A stretch of 6,660 nucleotides of DNA from DATKDP01 sp035546335. GTDB taxonomy: Bacteria; Acidobacteriota; Thermoanaerobaculia; Gp7-AA8. Positions 1 to 6,655 of the stretch are shown piece after piece. The stretch lies in NCBI GenBank assembly GCA_035546335.1, contig DATKDP010000103.1, positions 1 to 6,660 on the forward strand, written 5' to 3'. The number at the start of each line of letters is the position of its first letter. The stretch's first letter is position 1. The translations under genes were made by a program, and so were the position numbers. Below the pieces are notes generated by a model that was not told where the DNA came from, made no database searches, and saw only the letters and a program-made list of their open reading frames with translations.

Positions 1-19
1 CGCTGCAGAATGGTCGCAT
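1..19 (-). CDS. Possible 5' end of a divergent gene, cut by the window edge
   Basis: On the - strand an ATG lies at 19-17 and opens a frame reading M-R-P-F-C-S before the window ends. Behind it, - strand bases 39-30 read AGGAAGGGAG, a good Shine-Dalgarno-like purine run about 10 bases from the ATG. That ribosome-binding site is the only real support, because six codons say nothing about product or codon bias. If real, this gene is transcribed away from addB and the 1-303 region is a divergent intergenic region. It could equally be a chance ATG. Confidence 0.25.
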
Positions 20-94
20 CGTCGGGTGTCTCCCTTCCTGTTTTGTGTCGCACACATACAGTTTACGGGAGCCCCGGCGACTTTCTTCGTGACC
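20..94. other. Outer intergenic segment with a small palindrome
   Basis: This non-coding segment lies between the possible divergent start and the left 13-base motif. It contains one short perfect dyad, TGTGT-CGC-ACACA at 44-56, which could be an operator half-site pair or a small hairpin in the leader of a leftward gene. I see no convincing -35/-10 pair on either strand. The only other signal is the purine-rich ribosome-binding-site candidate described with the edge gene. Confidence 0.3.
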
Positions 95-107
95 CTAATT
101 TGGACAG
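95..107 (+). repeat. Left copy of a 13-bp inverted motif flanking the operon
   Basis: The sequence CTAATTTGGACAG is the exact reverse complement of 6612-6624, beyond the other end of the operon. The match stops at exactly 13 bases on both sides. It is AT-rich for this GC-rich DNA and lies just outside the heptamer array at both ends. That shared arrangement makes chance unlikely, although the function is unknown: it could be the end of a dispersed intergenic repeat, a mobile-element end or a protein-binding site. Confidence 0.75.
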
Positions 108-111
108 GCCT

Positions 112-168
112 GATAGCAGATAGCAGATGGCAGATGGCAGAAGGCAGAAGGCAGAAGGCAGAAGGGCA
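112..168 (+). repeat. Heptamer tandem array, seven units plus a degenerate eighth
   Basis: Seven head-to-tail 7-base units fill 112-160: GATAGCA twice, GATGGCA twice, then GAAGGCA three times. A slipped unit, GAAGGGCA, follows at 161-168. The variants are ordered so that neighbouring classes differ by a single base, as expected if the array grew by local duplication with stepwise mutation. The strand is nearly all purine apart from one C per unit. Bases 112-134 are perfectly inverted at 234-256, and 120-135 recur directly at 6584-6599 after addA. Confidence 0.9.
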
Positions 169-256
169 GAGGTAGGGCACTCTGTCCGCCCTCTGCGATC
201 TTCCCCCTTTCATCTTCCCTCTTCCATCTTCCCTCTGCCATCTGCTATCTGCTATC
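112..256. repeat. Large intergenic inverted repeat (23-bp perfect arms, 99-base spacer)
   Basis: Arm 112-134 is the perfect reverse complement of arm 234-256. Pairing can continue imperfectly inward, because 136-177 is purine-rich and 181-233 is pyrimidine-rich. An inner hairpin can form from GCAGAGG (166-172) and CCTCTGC (190-196). The whole element could extrude as a cruciform or fold as a long RNA hairpin if read through. It ends 33 bases before the proposed -10 box of addB, so it would be outside a leaderless addB transcript. Confidence 0.85.
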
Positions 257-280
257 TGATCTTCTCTCCGCCCTCTGCCA
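185..280. repeat. Short direct repeats within the intergenic mosaic
   Basis: TCCGCCCTCTGC occurs at 185-196 and again at 267-278, a 12-base direct repeat 82 bases apart. CCCTCTGCCA occurs at 231-240 and at 271-280, 40 bases apart. These copies sit inside and just after the second heptamer array, and show that the upstream region is a patchwork of duplicated pieces rather than one simple palindrome. Confidence 0.8.
211..259 (-). repeat. Second heptamer array, opposite orientation
   Basis: Seven units of exactly 7 bases fill this stretch. On the + strand they read CATCTTC, CCTCTTC, CATCTTC, CCTCTGC, CATCTGC, TATCTGC, TATCTGA. Read on the - strand this is the same family as the 112-160 array. 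The GATAGCA class is outermost and purine-richer GAAGATG/GAAGAGG classes are innermost, mirroring the order of the first array. The unit count matches the first array, but the inner units have diverged. Confidence 0.85.
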
Positions 281-289
281 CCTCGCGAA

Positions 290-295
290 TATAAT
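290..295 (+). promoter_or_regulatory. Putative -10 box for the addBA operon
   Basis: A perfect TATAAT lies at 290-295 in otherwise GC-rich DNA. No recognisable -35 hexamer lies 16-18 bases upstream, where the sequence is CTCCGCCC-like, and there is no extended TGn. Transcription would be expected to start near base 302, one to three bases before the GTG at 304. No Shine-Dalgarno sequence lies between, which together suggests a leaderless or nearly leaderless message. The box also contains an in-frame TAA (292-294), so addB cannot start further upstream. Confidence 0.5.
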
Positions 296-303
296 CGCTC
301 CCG

Positions 304-3300
304 GTGGCCAACCCCCCGCTGTTTCACGGTTCCTACGCGGCGATCAGCGACGCGCTCGGGCGGCGCCTCGCCGCGCAGCTCGCGGCGGGCGATCTCGAAA
401 CATGGCTGCGCTCACCGGTCGAGGTTCTTCTCCCCTCCCGTGGAGCGGCTTCCGCTCTCTCCCGTGCGATCCTGACCCATCGCCAGGGTGGCTTCAGCGG
501 AATCATTCTGCAGACCCCCGAGACGCTGGCTCGCCGCCTTCTGAACGCCGCCGGGCACCATCCCCGGGTGGCAGGCGATGCGGAGAGACATGTCGCGATG
601 AGCCTCGCGGTCGCTCCGTCGCTCGCAGGCGTCTTCGGCATCGCCTCGATGCTCGAGCGCTCCTGGCGCGACGTTCGCGACAGCGGGCTGATCGTGAGCG
701 ACATCGCCTCGAAGCTCGATCGTCTTCGCGATCGCCGGCGGGGCGAGGCGATGATCGATTCGTGGCGACGCTGCGAAGAGATCCTGCGGTCGATGGGGTC
801 GATCGACCCGGCCGACCTTCTGGAGAAGGCCGTCCTGCGAATCGGCGAAGGGTGCGCCGTGGCTCGGCAGATCGTCTTCGGTTTCTATGACACGACGGGA
901 ATGCAGCAGCGCTTTCTCGAGGTGCTCGGATCTCGCAACCTCGTCGAGGAGATTCACTTTCCGATCCCCCTCGAATCGGATCGCCCTGCAGAGGGTTGGG
1001 AGTTCGCTGCGCCGTTCGCCGCCTGGGCGCGATCGATCGCAGGCGAGGTCGCATCAGTTGCAGTCCCTCGCGACGAGCGGTTCTCGACTTCGATCCGTTC
1101 GTGGTCCGGGGTCGAAGAAGAGATTCGCGAAATCTTCCGCTCCATCCGCAGCCTGCTCGACCGCGGTGTTCTTCCCGGAGAGATCGGCATCGTGCCGCGG
1201 ACGATCGATCCCGCAGAGTCTCTCCTCGTGCGGCGGTTTGCCCGAGAGTATGCAGTTCCCCTCGATGCGCCGGCGGACACGCCGCTCGCCGGCCATCGGT
1301 TCGGGCGCGCGCTTCTCACGCTCTTCACGATCGATGAGTCGGGGTATCCGCGCAGCAGGATCATCGCTCTGCTCCGCGATGGGTTTCGCGGAGCTGCGCG
1401 CAACCGGCGCGAGATCGATCATTTCGACTACGCGACGCGCCGTTGCTCGATCGCCGGAGGCGACTCTGCAACGCTTCGGAAGGCCCTCCCGGGCGTCGCG
1501 GTCCGGGAGCCGAATCTCGTCGACACCATCGAGCGCTACCTCATCGCCGTCGAGTCGATCGAGCCGATCGGGCTGGAACTGGGAGGGCGGCGCAACGGTG
1601 ACGAATGGGCGGCGATCCTCGAGCGGATCCTCGAGGAGTCGTTCGGCATCGAGACCGAAGACGATCTGCGCGCGGCGGCGCGCATCGACGAGATCGCCGG
1701 ACTGCTGCGTCGGAGCGGCAGGAGCCGCCGGAAGGTTTCCTCGTCGCTCGTGGCCGATCTGATTCGGTCTGCCGAGCCGCTGCGCATCGCGAGCTCCGAG
1801 CCGGGCGTCTGGCTCGGCGACGTGATGAGCTTGCGGGGCAGGAGCTTCGCTCATCTCTTCGCCATGGGCATGCAGCACGACCGCTTTCCGCAGAGGCGGA
1901 ACGAAGATCCGCTGCTCTCGGATGGCGAGCGGCGAGCGGTCGGACTTCCGCCGATCGGCGACGGCCGGGACGAGGAGCGTCTTCTCTTCTCCATCGTTCG
2001 CGACGCGGCGCGAGAGCGGGTGAGCTTCTCCTTCGCGTCGCGCGATGGGTCGGGGCGCACCGTGAGACCCTCGCATCTTCTACAGGATCTGATGTGGCGA
2101 GGCGAGAGCGATCCAGAGCGTCGCAGTCTGATCTACCGTGATTTTTCGCTCTGGCTTGGACCGCCGGCGCGCGCCGATTCGGTGAGCGCACAGGAGGCGC
2201 GTCGCGTCCGTCTTCGATTGAAGCCGGAGAGAGAGGACATCTCGCCGTCGCTGCTGCGCTCGATTCGTCTCTCGGCGGCGAGTGGAAGCCGGTCGAGCTA
2301 TGACGGCTACATCGCAGTGGACGAGGGGCTGCGCACGGCGATCATCGAACGGATGGCGGCGATCTCAGCGACGCATCTCGAGGACTATGGGGAGTGTCCG
2401 CAGAAGTTTCTCTTTCGCAGACTGTTGCGCGCCGACGAGCTCGACGATCCGGAGCACGAGCCGCAGATCAATCCGCGCGATAAAGGGAGCCTCGATCACA
2501 TCATCCTCGAGCGCTTTCACCGGGGAGCGGATCACGAGAGGCCGCTCGCCGCGATCGCGCAGGCGCGCTTTCGCTTGACCCCGAGCGAGTCCCAGCGGCT
2601 GCGCGAGATCGTCGACGAGGAGTTCGATCGGTTCGATCGCGACCGGCCGCCGTTCAACGAGACGATCCGCAGCCTCGAGCGGAAGATGACGCATCGTGAT
2701 CTCGAACGGTTTCTGGCCCACGATCTTCTCGAGCTGGCGACGACTGGCTATTCCCCCCTCCACTTCGAATACAGTTTCGGCACGAATCGCCGGGGAGAGC
2801 CGCAGCACCCGGAACGGATCTCCCTCGACCTCGAGAGCGCCGCGATCGCCTTTCACGGAATCATCGATCGGATCGACTTCGACGGCAGCCGGCTGCGGAT
2901 CGTCGACTACAAGTCGAGCGGAGAGCAACACCGCTCTCTCGCCCGGAGGATCGAAGAGGGCCACCGGCTGCAGCTCGCCCTCTACGCAATCGCCGCGCAG
3001 CGGATCTTCGGAACGACGGACGATATGGTCTCGGCCACGATCAAGCCGATCCGCACTCCCGGTTCGAAGATCGATACCTTTTCCTTCGTCCTCTCCGAGG
3101 TCCGGAAGGTTCTCTTCGAGAACCTCGAGCTGTTCGTGCGATCGGTGGTCGGTGGTGCGTTTCCGGCCTTTCCCGATCAGGAGGGAGCGTGCCGCTTCTG
3201 TCCGATGAGAGCCTCGTGCAGAACGCGACACGAGCCGAGAGAGATCCGCGCGATCGCATCGTTTCGCACGGTTCGCGATCTCCTCGCCGAGCGCGTCGTC

Positions 3301-3324
3301 GAGGCGGCGGGAGTGGACGCATGA
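304..3324 (+). CDS. addB: AddB: inactive-helicase/nuclease subunit of the AddAB helicase-nuclease
   Basis: AddB partners AddA in the cytoplasm to resect double-strand breaks for RecA recombination. In studied enzymes it carries the Chi-reading dead helicase fold and the nuclease for the 5' strand. This protein has 1006 residues. The N-terminal fold lacks a Walker A: residues 7-18 (FHGSYAAISDAL) sit where GxxGxGKT would be. A second helicase-like domain starts near 260 (VEEEIREI at 270-277) and has a motif V-like RGRSFAHLFAMGM (511-523) and a degenerate motif VI near 560-577. The RecB-type nuclease has GxxxH (G728, H732), GIIDRID (852-858), VDYKS (D868, K870) and QLALY (Q890, Y894). Cysteines C698, C963, C966 and C972 form the Fe-S pattern C...CX2CX5C. 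GTG 304 is the first start after the in-frame stop at 292; the next ATG is about 98 codons later. It overlaps addA by four bases. AdnA is the main alternative, but the missing Walker A argues for AddB. Confidence 0.88.
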   Translation: MANPPLFHGSYAAISDALGRRLAAQLAAGDLETWLRSPVEVLLPSRGAASALSRAILTHRQGGFSGIILQTPETLARRLLNAAGHHPRVAGDAERHVAMSLAVAPSLAGVFGIASMLERSWRDVRDSGLIVSDIASKLDRLRDRRRGEAMIDSWRRCEEILRSMGSIDPADLLEKAVLRIGEGCAVARQIVFGFYDTTGMQQRFLEVLGSRNLVEEIHFPIPLESDRPAEGWEFAAPFAAWARSIAGEVASVAVPRDERFSTSIRSWSGVEEEIREIFRSIRSLLDRGVLPGEIGIVPRTIDPAESLLVRRFAREYAVPLDAPADTPLAGHRFGRALLTLFTIDESGYPRSRIIALLRDGFRGAARNRREIDHFDYATRRCSIAGGDSATLRKALPGVAVREPNLVDTIERYLIAVESIEPIGLELGGRRNGDEWAAILERILEESFGIETEDDLRAAARIDEIAGLLRRSGRSRRKVSSSLVADLIRSAEPLRIASSEPGVWLGDVMSLRGRSFAHLFAMGMQHDRFPQRRNEDPLLSDGERRAVGLPPIGDGRDEERLLFSIVRDAARERVSFSFASRDGSGRTVRPSHLLQDLMWRGESDPERRSLIYRDFSLWLGPPARADSVSAQEARRVRLRLKPEREDISPSLLRSIRLSAASGSRSSYDGYIAVDEGLRTAIIERMAAISATHLEDYGECPQKFLFRRLLRADELDDPEHEPQINPRDKGSLDHIILERFHRGADHERPLAAIAQARFRLTPSESQRLREIVDEEFDRFDRDRPPFNETIRSLERKMTHRDLERFLAHDLLELATTGYSPLHFEYSFGTNRRGEPQHPERISLDLESAAIAFHGIIDRIDFDGSRLRIVDYKSSGEQHRSLARRIEEGHRLQLALYAIAAQRIFGTTDDMVSATIKPIRTPGSKIDTFSFVLSEVRKVLFENLELFVRSVVGGAFPAFPDQEGACRFCPMRASCRTRHEPREIRAIASFRTVRDLLAERVVEAAGVDA
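3309..3313 (+). promoter_or_regulatory. Ribosome binding site of addA inside the end of addB
   Basis: GGGAG ends seven bases before the ATG at 3321, an ideal Shine-Dalgarno position. This decides the addA start over a longer in-frame reading from 3189, whose extra 44 residues are an arginine-rich out-of-frame translation of the addB tail. The ATG overlaps the addB stop as ATGA, so translation of the two subunits is probably coupled, giving similar amounts of each. Confidence 0.75.
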
Positions 3325-6300
3325 AGCCGCAGCAGCAGCTCTTGCCGTTTCCTCTTCCGGAGATACGCCGCGAGCCGGAGGTGGGGGAACGGCGGAATCT
3401 CGTCATCGAGGCGGGGGCCGGGACGGGAAAGACGACGCGGATCGTTCGGGAGATTCTCTCGATTCTCCTCGAGAGTCCGATGCTGCGTCCGGAACGAATC
3501 GCTCTTTTGACCTTCACGGAAAAGGCGGCGGCGGAGATCGCCGACCGGATACGCCACGCACTCACCGATCTTCATTCCGGACTGGAGCGGGGGCGCCCGC
3601 GATGGCCATCCGATGCCGGCGTGCCGATCTTCGAGATCCCGTCCGACCGCATCGGCCCGATGCGCGAAGCATGCGAGAGCCATCTTCGGCAGCTGGATCG
3701 CTTCCGCTCGCAGACGATTCACTCGTTCTGCCAGATGCTGATCAGGCAGTTCCCCGTCGAGGCGGGCGTGAATCCGAGCTTCTCCATCATTCAGGGATCG
3801 GAGCTCGCTCGATTTCAGGATCGCGTCTGGAGCGCGTGGCTGCGGGAAGAGACGAAGGCCGGCGCACCTCGCGCGGTCATCGACCAGTGGGAGATCGTGC
3901 TGCAGCACCTCCGCGGAGTCGACCGGATCCGCGCGTCGATCCTCGCGCTGCTTTCGAAGCGGGATCTGCTGGCCGACGATTCGTATTCGCTCGGCCACAT
4001 TTCCGAGGCCGCTCCGGCGATTCGTGAAGCGATCAGCGCGATCCGCGCACTGCCGTCGGATACGATCGCCAACCTCAAAGAGCCATTCGCGCACGAGATC
4101 GCTGGCTATCTCCGCTCGCGCCGCGTTCCTCCTGATGCGACTCTCGAGGAGTGGATCGACTACCTCGCTCCGATCGCCGAGCCGCTCGCCAGGGTTCACC
4201 GCAGCAGGGTCGGCGCACTGCGCGAGGCTCTCAAGTTCCTCGGCGGCGAGGGGAGCGGTGAGAATCGAAGCACGGTCCACGATCAGCTCGCCGGTCATCG
4301 GGCCGCCGTTGCGCTGAGGGCCATGGCCGTTCGGTTCATAGCGCGGCTCGACCAGGAGAAGCTCGAGCACGGTGTGGTCGATTATGACGACCTGCTCCTC
4401 AGAGCCCTGGTTCTCGTCGAGAACGATCGAGTCGTCAGCGAGCTGAGAAAGAAGTTCGATTACATCTTCGTCGACGAGTTTCAGGACACCGATCGAGTCC
4501 AGGCGCGAATCATCGACCGGCTGGCGAGAGACGACGGCGGACGGCTGGTTGGGGGGAAGACGGTTCTCGTCGGCGATCCGAAACAGGCGATCTATTCCTT
4601 TCGCCGCGCCGATCCGGAAACGTACGAGCAGACTGTTCAGACCTTCCTCGCGGAGGGGGCGCAAAAGGAGAGCCTCGACCGGCAGTACAGGAGCGATCCT
4701 TCCCTCGTTCACGACATCAATGCGATGTTCGCGATGCTCTTTTCGACTCCGTCGTCCCCGAATGTCGCCCGCCCTCTTTATCGGCCCCCTCTGATCCCGG
4801 CGAGATCGTCCGACGGCCGCTCACCCGCCGCTCGCATTACATTCATCAGGGAGCGGGGGAGCGAGGACGGGCAGGCCGGAGGGGGAGAGGAGACGACGCA
4901 TCTCCAGCAGGGGCGGGCGATCGCCGAGTGGATCGAGACGAGACGCGCGGCCGACGCGAGCTCGTACGGCCGCTTCGCGATTCTCTTTCGGAGAATGACG
5001 CGTGTCGAAGACTATCTCGATGCCCTCGAGCGGCGCGGCATCCCCTATGCGCTTCCTCCCACCCGTCTCTTTCTCGACCGTCGCCCCTCGGTCGATCTCC
5101 TCTCGGTTCTCGCGGCCGTCGCCGCCCCTTCCGACCGTCCGGCCCTCATCGGAGCCGCGCGCTCGCCATACTTCGCGATCCCCGACGACGAGATCGTGCG
5201 CTACTACCTCCTGCCGGAAACGGAGCGAGAAGGATCGACGTTCGGAGCATTCCTTCAGCGCATCGGCGACTACGCGGAGGAGTCACGCCATTTCGGCGTG
5301 GCTGAGCTGATCGGCCGCATCATCGACGACTGCGACATCGAGGCGTGGTACGAAGTGACGCCCGGCGGAGGTCAGTCGCTGCTGCACCTCGAGCGATTGC
5401 GCGACATCGCCGGCGAATTCGACCTGAACAGCGGTGGGTCGGTCGCCGACTTCGTCATGGAGCTGGCGAGACGGCGCGAAGAGGCCGACGAAGCGGATGC
5501 GAGCTGGATCGACGAGAAGACGGATGCGGTGAAAATCATGACGGTACACGCGGCCAAGGGTCTCGAGTTCGAGACCGTCATCATCCCCGATCTTTCCGCA
5601 CGCGTGAGAAACGATCAACTTCGCCTGTTCGCGATCGAAGAGCCGCGCAGCCTCGTCCTGACCGGACGCCTGAAGCCGCTGGCGGCCAGCTTCCGATTCT
5701 CGAGCGACACCAAGTGTCTCGACGACATCTGCTCCGACAGGCTCGAAGCGGAGATGCATCGGCTCTTCTACGTCGCCGTGACGCGAGCGAAGTCGGATGT
5801 GGTCTTCGCCTGCGAGAGCGGCCGGCAGCACAACACCGGCTTCTGGAAGGCGATCACTTCGATCTTCGGACTCGACCCGCGTGGATTCGAAGCGTTCTGG
5901 CCGGCTGAGGAGCGCGAGACCGTGGTCGAACTGAAGGCCGGAGGGACGATCGTTCGCGCGCTCTTCGCGCAGATCGATCCGGAGGCTCGCGATGAAGCAG
6001 GCGCGCCGCGCTTCGTTCATGCGGCGTTTGAGAGGCTCGCCGCCGAACCGATCCCTCCCGGGCTGCCAGCCCGAACGACCGAGCCGCCCCCTCGCCTCGG
6101 GGTAGGAGAGGCGAAGAAGCTGCGAGCGGCGGCGCGCAACCGCCTGTCGGGCACGCTGCTTCACCGGCTTCTGGAAGTGTGGGACGGCGAATCCGATCCC
6201 GCGGCGCTTCTCGAGACGCTGGCAGGGGAGGTGGGAGCGTCGCCGAGAGATCTCGAGCGCGCCTCGCGCCGCGTGGAAAGCCTTCGATCGTCGTCGCTTC

Positions 6301-6587
6301 TCGAGCGGCTTCGCAGAGCCGAGACGGTGGGGAGAGAGCTGGTGATTCACTATGCGGACGAGGGCGGCCGTCTGGTCGAAGGGCGAATCGACCGGCTCTT
6401 GCGCGAGGACGGGAGCTGGCTCGTCGTCGACTACAAGAGCGGGCGAAGGGACGCCGTGCGAGGAGCGGAAGATGACGAGCAGGTGCGAGCGTACTGCCGC
6501 GCCATCTCCTCGATGACGGGGGGAGGAAAGTGCAGGGGGGTGTTGTGGTATCTGGAGAGCGACGAGGGGATCGAGGTGGGGGAATAG
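3321..6587 (+). CDS. addA: AddA: UvrD/RecB-family helicase with C-terminal nuclease
   Basis: AddA is the ATP-driven 3'-to-5' motor of AddAB and holds the nuclease that cuts the 3'-ended strand. With the ATG at 3321 it has 1088 residues, somewhat shorter than Bacillus AddA (about 1230). All main SF1A motifs are visible: Walker A AGAGTGKT (31-38), motif Ia LLTFTEKAAAEI (62-73), QTIHSFCQ (131-138), Walker B VDEFQD (384-389), motif III VLVGDPKQAIYSFR (415-428), motif IV QYRS (455-458), motif V TVHAAKGLEF (741-750) and motif VI LFYVAVTRAK (815-824). The nuclease domain has GTLLH (944-948), GRIDRL (D1024), VVDYKSG (D1037, K1039) and QVRAY (1054-1058), so it looks active. There is no Fe-S cysteine set, as expected for AddA. 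The position of the usual Q-motif glutamine, about 21 residues before K37, holds arginines (R16, R17). The stop codon TAG lies within a heptamer repeat, yet the nuclease domain ends normally, so truncation is unlikely. RecB or AdnB are alternative names, but the AddB-like partner favours AddA. Confidence 0.9.
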   Translation: MKPQQQLLPFPLPEIRREPEVGERRNLVIEAGAGTGKTTRIVREILSILLESPMLRPERIALLTFTEKAAAEIADRIRHALTDLHSGLERGRPRWPSDAGVPIFEIPSDRIGPMREACESHLRQLDRFRSQTIHSFCQMLIRQFPVEAGVNPSFSIIQGSELARFQDRVWSAWLREETKAGAPRAVIDQWEIVLQHLRGVDRIRASILALLSKRDLLADDSYSLGHISEAAPAIREAISAIRALPSDTIANLKEPFAHEIAGYLRSRRVPPDATLEEWIDYLAPIAEPLARVHRSRVGALREALKFLGGEGSGENRSTVHDQLAGHRAAVALRAMAVRFIARLDQEKLEHGVVDYDDLLLRALVLVENDRVVSELRKKFDYIFVDEFQDTDRVQARIIDRLARDDGGRLVGGKTVLVGDPKQAIYSFRRADPETYEQTVQTFLAEGAQKESLDRQYRSDPSLVHDINAMFAMLFSTPSSPNVARPLYRPPLIPARSSDGRSPAARITFIRERGSEDGQAGGGEETTHLQQGRAIAEWIETRRAADASSYGRFAILFRRMTRVEDYLDALERRGIPYALPPTRLFLDRRPSVDLLSVLAAVAAPSDRPALIGAARSPYFAIPDDEIVRYYLLPETEREGSTFGAFLQRIGDYAEESRHFGVAELIGRIIDDCDIEAWYEVTPGGGQSLLHLERLRDIAGEFDLNSGGSVADFVMELARRREEADEADASWIDEKTDAVKIMTVHAAKGLEFETVIIPDLSARVRNDQLRLFAIEEPRSLVLTGRLKPLAASFRFSSDTKCLDDICSDRLEAEMHRLFYVAVTRAKSDVVFACESGRQHNTGFWKAITSIFGLDPRGFEAFWPAEERETVVELKAGGTIVRALFAQIDPEARDEAGAPRFVHAAFERLAAEPIPPGLPARTTEPPPRLGVGEAKKLRAAARNRLSGTLLHRLLEVWDGESDPAALLETLAGEVGASPRDLERASRRVESLRSSSLLERLRRAETVGRELVIHYADEGGRLVEGRIDRLLREDGSWLVVDYKSGRRDAVRGAEDDEQVRAYCRAISSMTGGGKCRGVLWYLESDEGIEVGE

Positions 6588-6606
6588 CAGATGGCAGATA
6601 GCAGAT
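6584..6606 (+). repeat. Downstream heptamer array overlapping the addA stop
   Basis: Units ATAGCA (missing its first G), GATGGCA and GATAGCA run from 6584 to 6603, followed by GAT. Bases 6584-6599 are identical to 120-135 of the upstream array and in the same orientation. The addA stop TAG (6585-6587) is made from the first unit. Only one orientation is seen here; an opposite arm, if any, would lie beyond the window. Confidence 0.85.
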
Positions 6607-6611
6607 CAGTG

Positions 6612-6624
6612 CTGTCCAAATTAG
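6612..6624 (-). repeat. Right copy of the 13-bp inverted motif
   Basis: CTGTCCAAATTAG is the exact reverse complement of 95-107. It follows the heptamers by eight bases, while the left copy precedes the heptamers by four bases, so both copies sit on the outer side of the repeats. The sequences outside the two copies do not match each other. Confidence 0.75.
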
Positions 6625-6630
6625 CCCGGA

Positions 6631-6655
6631 CTCAGGGGAGCAGCCCTGGGGTTTT
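6631..6655 (+). terminator. Weak intrinsic-terminator candidate after addA
   Basis: CTCAGGG (6631-6637) can pair with CCCTGGG (6644-6650) through seven pairs, one of them T-G, around a six-base loop. One G and then TTTT (6652-6655) follow. The stem is short and the T-run is only four bases, so termination may be inefficient. It is the only terminator-like structure seen between addA and the window end. Confidence 0.35.

Noticed and set aside
112..160. The heptamer as the Chi sequence of this AddAB
   Set aside because: GAAGGCA loosely resembles known short purine-rich Chi words, but Chi sites are dispersed in coding DNA rather than in inverted tandem arrays. Nothing in the window supports recognition by this enzyme.
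112..168. CRISPR array
   Set aside because: The units are 7 bases long and directly adjacent, with no spacers of regular length, and no cas gene is present.
1027..1039. Abundant GATC/CGATCG words, as a methylation or replication-control cluster
   Set aside because: They occur throughout both genes and follow from frequent Asp, Arg and Ile codons in GC-rich DNA (GAT-CGx, ATC-GAx). They do not form a distinct cluster.
1054..2076. A 340-codon open frame on the - strand opposite addB
   Set aside because: It lies fully antisense to the helicase-like domain of AddB, which carries recognisable motifs. The antisense product shows no family signature.
3189..3320. A longer AddA starting at ATG 3189
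   Set aside because: The extra 44 residues are arginine-rich and overlap the conserved cysteine cluster of AddB in another frame. ATG 3321 has a well-placed GGGAG and gives the usual short lead before Walker A.
3177..4712. A 511-codon open frame on the - strand opposite addA
   Set aside because: It is a shadow of high-GC codon bias. The + strand here encodes conserved helicase motifs, and the - strand product has no recognisable domain.
95..6624. A complete transposon or composite element
   Set aside because: There is no transposase or recombinase gene and no target-site duplication outside the 13-mers. The inverted match is only 13 bases.
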